DNA of 10,390 nt from Dunaliella salina (taxonomy: Eukaryota; Chlorophyta; Chlorophyceae; Chlamydomonadales; Dunaliellaceae): positions 256,398-266,787 of the forward strand of contig MU069645.1 of NCBI GenBank assembly GCA_002284615.2, in the 5' to 3' direction. The translations under genes were made by a program, and so were the position numbers. Below are positions 6,336 through 10,390 of this stretch, one piece after another. How positions within the stretch are numbered: the stretch's first letter is position 1; the number at the start of each line of letters is the position of its first letter. The notes beneath the pieces are model-generated. The model was given only the letters and a program-made list of their open reading frames with translations. It made no database searches and was not told the DNA's origin.

Positions 6336-6717
6336 TGCTAATCTGTGGCTGCAGTTGTTTGTATCTACACGTGAAGGGACATCATCAAGACCATCACTGA
6401 TTCCAGCTGCTCCAGCCATACAAACAAAGCAATCATTGAATGCAGGCAGTGAAAGTTCATCATACCAACCATGGAAAGGAGCCACACTGGTTAAAACATT
6501 TAAACAAACAAAAAACATGACATTTCCTCAAAAAGTGTGCTGGTGCAAAGTTTTGAACTCAACGATGTCAAGGTCCAAGCATGGCTTGTCAACCAACTGG
6601 CTGCCAATCTGTATCAGGACACATTCCCTGCATCAAGCTCACAAGCCAAAGGGTCAGGATGGGCAAATGTGGTTTGATACTATGTGGCTTTGCAGCATAT
6701 GAGCTCCCAGTAATAAT
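6336..6717. other. unassigned stretch; open frames of unknown nature
   Basis: Two plus-strand frames overlap: 6355-6702 (starts TTG) and 6504-6677, which has no ATG. The second reads like ordinary globular protein (S-V-L-V-Q-S-F-E-L-N-D-V-K-V-Q-A-W-L-V-N) and stops at 6675. It could be an old exon or a transposon remnant. No family is recognised. Confidence 0.2.
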
Positions 6718-7158
6718 ACCTAGTGAACGCCACCAAGTCATCAGCAAAGGAAGCGGCAAAGGAGACTTCCAATTGCTCAAACCATGTAAATGTCATCACA
6801 TGATAGGCCAAGCAAGTGGCAAAGGAGACCCCTAATTGCTCATACCATGTAAATGTCATAACGCCATAAGCTGAGGAAGTGGCAAAGGAGACTCCTGATT
6901 GGTCTTACCATGTAAATGTCATAACGCCATAGGCTGAGGAAGTGGCAGAGGAGACTTCCAATTGCTTGTACCATATACATGTCATCACGTCATAGGCCAA
7001 GGAAGCAGCGGAAGAGGCTCCCAGCTGCTCATAATACGTAAATTATAGCAAGACAAGGCCAACACAATGGAGATTCCCAACGTGGCAAAGGAACTCCCCA
7101 ATGCATGTAATACGTAATGTCAACGTGCCTTTGGCCAAGGAGTTGTCAAAGCAACCTC
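6718..7158. repeat. 63-bp minisatellite, about seven units
   Basis: Units start at 6718, 6781, 6844, 6907, 6970 and 7033, exactly 63 bp apart; a degenerate unit starts near 7109. The core is ACCATGTAAATGTCAT with AAGTGGCAAAGGAGAC. The central three units are most alike and the outer ones decay, the usual pattern for unequal exchange. The unit equals 21 codons, but stop codons occur in the array, so it is not coding. Most units carry TGTAA, a green-algal polyadenylation motif, on the plus strand. Confidence 0.9.
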
Positions 7159-7505
7159 AAGTTCTGTCATTTGCATTTGCCTGACGGATCCCTTTTCCAA
7201 GCTCCCCCAGAAAGGAGCCCCCAAGTACAGATCCAAATCCGTAACTTAATCACCCCCGCCCCAGAGCCACTCAGCAGTCATGCATTTTGACTGTGGCTCC
7301 TTTCATGTAAACCTGTAAACCTGTAATCACCCCTGCACGGGAGCCACCAAGCGCTGCCAAGCTACAAAGAATAAAGAAAACCTACTAAGCAGTAAACTCT
7401 CTCCCTGACCCCCTTCAGAAAACGGGACACATGGGTCAGGCAAGCAGCCACGTGCCACTCAAGTCCCGTCCCTAAGCACCCTCGCAAAACCCACAAAGAG
7501 CCACC
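7159..7505. other. non-coding stretch with competing hairpins and short direct repeats
   Basis: GTGGCTCC at 7293-7300 can pair with GAGCCAC upstream (7264-7270, helped by AGTCA/TGACT at 7276-7280 and 7288-7292) or with GGAGCCAC downstream (7340-7347). The GAGCCAC context recurs as a direct repeat 77 bp apart (7247-7275 and 7324-7352, both TAATCACCCC...). TGTAAACC is tandemly repeated at about 7306-7325. AATAAA occurs at about 7371. No gene is seen. Confidence 0.4.
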
Positions 7506-7528
7506 ATGGCTGTTGATGCTCTCATGTG

Positions 7529-7900
7529 TTGTGCGGACTTGTCATGCCAAATGCTTTCGTCACTGCCCTCCAATTTTGTGCAGACTCGTCAAACAAAATG
7601 CGTACCTCACTGCCTTGTCTTACACCCTCGCCCTCAGCCTTTGCTCCACCTCATCCCACCCCACAAAAGCAACACATTTTCACATGCACACAACATACCA
7701 GCCCCACCATCCCACCCCATTTTCAGCTTCTGTCCCTGCTCATCCCACGCCACAAATGCAGCCATATTTCACACGGGACATCATCCCAGCCTCATCCACT
7801 GCCAAAATTGCCACCAGCTGCATCAGCCCAGCCGTCTCCACAGCCATTCTCCCATTTCACACATGTCCACAAAAGCAGCCCATTTAGCCCACCCCGGAAA
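7529..7900. repeat. C-rich degenerate repeat tract
   Basis: A pair of 38-bp similar segments lies at 7529-7566 and 7576-7613 (both GTGC-GACT-GTCA...CACTGCC). After 7640, CTCATCCCAC-CCACAAA-GCA segments recur at roughly 45-90 bp spacing (about 7648, 7738 and 7792). The plus strand is poor in stop codons in all three frames because it is C-rich, so the 170-codon frame beginning at the ATG at 7506 is weak evidence for a gene, although that ATG sits in GCCACCATGG. Confidence 0.5.
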
Positions 7901-8109
7901 AGCAGCAGCTGTTTGTACGCACAAACCTTCTCTGCTGCGTAGCCCCAATGTCCATTGTGCCATCATTATTCTGCGCCCCTGGATTCACGAATTGCGTGCG
8001 TATGTTGTAACCTATTAATCCATAACTCTGGATTCAGAGGCATGGCTTTGTGTATCCGCTAAATGGACAGCAGCAGTACTCAACATGGCCGCCCATGGTC
8101 CTACATTTT

Positions 8110-8575
8110 CTCACCCCCTTCCTCAACCCCCTTTCGAGCCAGCGCCCAAACGCACAGCTCGGACGGTCTTGCCGCTGGCCCTGCCCTCTTCTGTTGCCCC
8201 TCCATCAGGCCCTCCAGGTGCCTGCACCATCCTTTATTATTAGGCCCAAACCCATATGCGTGAGTGCGCAGTGAGCCCAGATGCTGCTGCCGCTGTTGCT
8301 GCCTGCCCCCTCCCCTTCCCGGATGGATCTGCAGGTGTGGCACCTTCATCCTGCTGCCCACCGTCTCCGCCTCCCAGGCTGCCCCCCCCCAGCACGGATG
8401 TCAGTCCATACGCATGGGTGAGTGTGCATGGGTGAGCGCACAGCTCAGATGCTGCTGCCACTTTCGCTTTCTGCCCCCTCCCCTTCACCAGCAGGACCAG
8501 CAGGTGTGCCCCCTCCAACCTGTTGCCCACTGACTCCGCCTCCCAGCCTGCCCCCCCTCAGCATGGACCGCTCCA
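8110..8575. repeat. about 168-bp tandem duplication, two copies plus a partial third
   Basis: CAGATGCTGCTGCC at about 8279 recurs at about 8447, and the CTCCGCCTCCCAG...CTGCCCCCC block at 8365-8390 recurs at 8534-8557, giving a 168-169 bp period. A decayed third copy begins near 8149 (CGCACAGCTCGGACGG). On the minus strand the copies encode related glycine-rich peptides (S-M-L-R-G-G-R-L-G-G-G against S-V-L-G-G-G-S-L-G-G-G). Confidence 0.75.
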
Positions 8576-8591
8576 AAATACTCGACCTCAC

Positions 8592-8984
8592 CAATCCTGT
8601 GTTAGGATCGACACCACCCCTTGCAGCCGTGGACCTAACATTAGCAGGTGTGGCAGTGAGTGCTGCTGCTGCTGCAGCAGGTGCATTGGTGGGCATAGGT
8701 GTGGACATGCCGTACACAGATGGCGGGCCTGCTGCCCCGTTTATGCCACGGAACGGCACAGGGCTGGGGGCGCCGTAGTAGGAGGGCGTGGGGGGCGCCA
8801 TCTGCTGCTGTTGTTGCAACTGTGATTGCAGCAACTGAGATTGCAACAACTGTGATTGCAGGAGCTGCAGGTTGGTGGGTGAGGGCGGCTGCGGGGCAGT
8901 GGGTATTGCTGGGCTGCGGGGGGGTGGTGTGGCGACAGCGAAGGCTTGTGGGGCACCCATGCGCAATATGGGCGTCGCGGGGAC
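8592..8984 (-). CDS. candidate exon 2 of an unknown Q/P/A-rich host protein
   Basis: On the minus strand, an acceptor after a CA tract (CACACAG, ending at 8985) opens a 131-codon frame starting V-P-A-T-P-I-L-R-M-G. It has a proline-rich stretch, three LLQSQ repeats followed by five Q, a YY/G/P segment, an alanine run and R-G-G-V-D-P-N-T-G-L. A GTGAGG donor candidate follows at 8591. The three LLQSQ units differ at five bases, all synonymous, which favours a translated sequence. Both ends are phase 0. The frame can also run on to a stop at 8445. The composition resembles disordered regions of transcription or RNA-binding factors, but no family is recognised. Splice sites are predicted by eye only. 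Confidence 0.5.
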
Positions 8985-8985
8985 C

Positions 8986-8999
8986 TGTGTGTGTGTGTG

Positions 9000-9073
<74 letters not shown>
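8986..9073. repeat. (GT)n microsatellite
   Basis: About 44 GT dinucleotides with one interruption (GC near 9005). On the minus strand it is a CA tract ending exactly at the candidate acceptor. Frames translated from it (HTHTHT or CVCVCV) are artefacts. Confidence 0.95.
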
Positions 9074-9077
<4 letters not shown>

Positions 9078-9390
9078 ACACATGTTCTATACTCTGCTAT
9101 CCATCTTGCACGAAAGAGGGCACCTAGCATGCTTCACCAGGGGCTTGAAAAGGGGCCCCAAAGCTCTTTTCAGCCTCCTTTGCATGCAGCCTCTGGCCTG
9201 ATTAAGCATCTCTTTCCCTTGAAGGTGCCCTTACAGCTTCCTCTGCCAAATGCTCAACCTAAAGCACCCATACAGTGCATACAGTGCATCTCAAACATAC
9301 AGTGCATCTAAAACAGTTCTTGCTGGCCACCGTGCATGAAGGGGATAGCTGCGGAGGTTGGGGCAAGAGACGTCGATAGCTCAGCAATCT

Positions 9391-9478
9391 CCTGGTGAGG
9401 GAGACACACAGCTCTTTGAGCCTAGGTGTCTCCCTTTTTTTGATATAGGGAGAATCTCCTGTGACTGTGTCTTCTTTT
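9391..9478 (+). mobile_element. decayed LINE 3' end (copy H)
   Basis: The order GCTCTTTGAGCCTAGGTGTC, T-rich tract, hairpin GGAG-AAT-CTCC (9449-9459), then TGTGTCTTCTTTTG matches the 3' UTRs of the LINEs ending at 1560 and 6330. No coding part remains and the tail is short. It lies in the candidate intron, antisense to the gene. Confidence 0.55.
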
Positions 9479-9525
9479 GAATCTTTCTGAAGACATCCAC
9501 AAAAAATCAAGGCTCTGATCCCCAC

Positions 9526-9690
9526 CTGCTGCTGGCCAATGCGGTTGAAGGAAAGCTCACTGGGAGATGTCCCCTGTGTTTTCAGCCCTTCAGCCTCCTC
9601 CTCCTCCTCCTGATCCCCCCCCTCCACATCATCAGACGAGGCCCGGCGTCGCGGGCTTGGGCGATTGGCACGCCCCACTGACAGCACCGC
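9526..9690 (-). CDS. candidate exon 1 (internal) of the same unknown host protein
   Basis: On the minus strand, CACATGCAG (ending at 9691) is a good acceptor and CAGCAG-GTGGGG (GT at 9525-9524) a good donor. Between them is exactly 55 codons, phase 0 at both ends: A-V-L-S-V-G-R-A-N-R-P-S-P-R-R-R-A-S-S-D-D, an acidic run of five Glu, then L-S-F-N-R-I-G-Q-Q-Q. R-R-R-A-S-S looks like a basophilic kinase site. Joined to the exon at 8984-8592 the frame continues without a break, and the combined protein is disordered in character. The true first exon would lie beyond the satellite at 9696-10088 or outside the window. Confidence 0.45.
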
Positions 9691-9695
9691 CTGCA

Positions 9696-10088
9696 TGTGG
9701 TGGAAATATAGGCTCATTTTTGCACTTAGCTCATATTTGCACTTGGCACATATTTACACTGGAAAAGCAGGCTCATATTTGCACTGGAAAAGCAGGCTCA
9801 TATTTGCACTTGGTTCGTACTTGCATTTGGTGGAAATGTAGGCTCATATTTGCACTTGGCTTATATTTGCACTTGGCCATATTTGCACTTGGCTCATATT
9901 TGCACTTGGCTCATACTTGCACTGGAAAAGTAGGCTCATATTTGCACTTGGCTCGTATTCGCATCTGGTGGAAATGTAGGCTCATATTTGCACTTGGCTC
10001 ATATTTGCACTGGAAAAGTAGGCTTAAATTTGCACTTGGCTTGTATTTGCATCTGGTGGAAAAGTAGGCTCATATTTGCACTTCAAGC
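9696..10088. repeat. composite satellite built on a 17-bp unit
   Basis: The basic unit GGCTCATATTTGCACTT repeats many times, with inserted GGAAAAGTA and GGTGGAAATGTA blocks. The TGGTGGAAA block occurs at 9698, 9838, 9966 and 10054 (spacings 140, 128 and 88), so higher-order units vary in length. A long plus-strand open frame through it (Y-L-H-L-A repeats) comes from the repeat itself. The left edge touches the candidate splice acceptor at 9691-9693. Confidence 0.92.
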
Positions 10089-10352
10089 AAGATCAGCATG
10101 CCGTTCCTGGTGTTTGGGACTGAAGTTACATAGTTGCCACACGCACTAATGAGTGCAAGCCCTGATAGCAAGCAGAATCATTGAAGCTGTACATCTTGTT
10201 CAAAGCAATATGCTCCCAAGTCTCAGTACAAAGAGGCCCCACATTAAACTGCTTGCATCAAATGTGCTTTCCAAATACTTTTTTATGCTCCAAGGTGGAT
10301 CTATGAAACTCTGAGGCAGGCTGTGGCTCACACGCATGCAAGCACAAGCACA

Positions 10353-10354
<2 letters not shown>
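10089..10354. other. unassigned end region
   Basis: No repeat or recognisable domain. A minus-strand frame 10200-10385 enters from the CA repeat and stops at 10200. Its non-repeat part (F-I-D-P-P-W-S-I-K-K-Y-L-E-S) looks protein-like but is too short to judge. Confidence 0.3.

Positions 10355-10390
<36 letters not shown>
10355..10390. repeat. (CA)n microsatellite at window end
   Basis: At least 18 CA dinucleotides, preceded by AGCACAAGCACAAGCAC, and truncated by the window end. Confidence 0.95.

Larger units (their letters stand above)
8985..9525 (-). other. candidate 541-bp intron with LINE relic and CA tract
   Basis: The donor is GTGGGG (9525) and the acceptor is CAG at the end of a (CA)n run. 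It contains a decayed LINE 3' end (9391-9478, opposite strand), ACAGTGCAT three times (9272, 9281, 9299), and GTGCATGAAGGGG (9332-9344), which resembles the hairpin flank of copy D. Confidence 0.4.

Noticed and set aside
7200..7505. Solo LTR of an LTR retrotransposon
   Set aside because: No TG...CA ends with a target duplication, no primer-binding site and no second LTR in the window.
7506..8018. 170-codon frame starting in GCCACCATGG
   Set aside because: The sequence is C-rich and stop-poor in all three plus frames, the product is low-complexity and no domain is seen. The start context alone is not enough.
8445..9130. Long frames with H-T-H-T or C-V-C-V runs
   Set aside because: They are translations of the (GT)n microsatellite; only the part beyond it (8592-8984, minus) has coding character.
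9567..10067. 166-codon plus-strand frame with Y-L-H-L-A repeats
   Set aside because: It is the satellite read in a stop-free phase; the unit length changes break any conserved peptide period.
1..10390. CRISPR array, tRNA or rRNA genes
   Set aside because: The tandem repeats have no unique spacers of uniform length, and I found no T-loop-like GTTCGA context or rRNA-like block on either strand by reading; a tRNAscan/Infernal run would settle it.

Overview
This is eukaryotic, repeat-dominated nuclear DNA, most likely from a chlorophyte green alga. A Chlamydomonadales-type alga is my best guess, by inference. The clues are a retrotransposon module with RNase H, a CCHC finger and a PD-(D/E)XK-like motif, which is the C-terminal layout of the Dualen/RandI LINE clade first described in Chlamydomonas; a candidate intron ending in a long CA tract; and abundant micro- and minisatellites. 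There are no operons, no prokaryotic gene layout, and no tRNA, rRNA or CRISPR that I can see. Ambiguous bases (112, 113, 128, 136, 144) suggest draft sequence near the left end.

Region 1 (1-1560): the 3' part of a LINE in plus orientation. It has an open frame from the first base with the RNase H end, the CCHC knuckle and the RPD...EVK motif, then a frameshift near 1090, a conserved C-terminus ending in PPDPH, a short 3' UTR with a terminal hairpin, and a (TTTTC)9 tail.

Region 2 (1560-6335): a graveyard of nested LINE 3' ends in both orientations. At least five copies carry the same C-terminal coding segment (V-T-L-H...G-V-x-G-T and/or the terminal PPDPH). Eight well-supported 3' termini across the window, plus one degraded copy, share a small hairpin just before a T-rich tail, and its stem changes while pairing is kept. 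Two arrangements stand out. A 535-bp fragment of a second LINE family sits in a third LINE with a perfect 17-bp target-site duplication (5509-5525 and 6061-6077). Two copies also lie tail to tail as an imperfect inverted repeat (about 3270-3683). The stretch 3690-4860 is non-repetitive and holds no gene I can support.

Region 3 (6335-8580): no convincing gene. It contains a 63-bp minisatellite (6718-7158), a stretch with competing hairpins (7264-7347), a C-rich degenerate repeat tract (7529-7900) and a roughly 168-bp tandem duplication (8110-8575).

Region 4 (8592-10390): the only candidate host gene, on the minus strand. Two exons, both phase 0 (9690 down to 9526 and 8984 down to 8592), flank a 541-bp intron that holds a GT/CA microsatellite and a decayed LINE 3' end. 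The encoded protein is low-complexity and Q/P/A-rich, of unknown function. Upstream of the first exon is a 17-bp-based composite satellite (9696-10088), and the window ends in a CA repeat.

The elements do not form a pathway. The shared theme is LINE retrotransposition: target-primed insertion, 5' truncation, and a common RNA hairpin at the 3' ends. I see no new cellular defence or metabolic system; the strongest novelty candidate is the covarying 3' hairpin carried by several LINE subfamilies.
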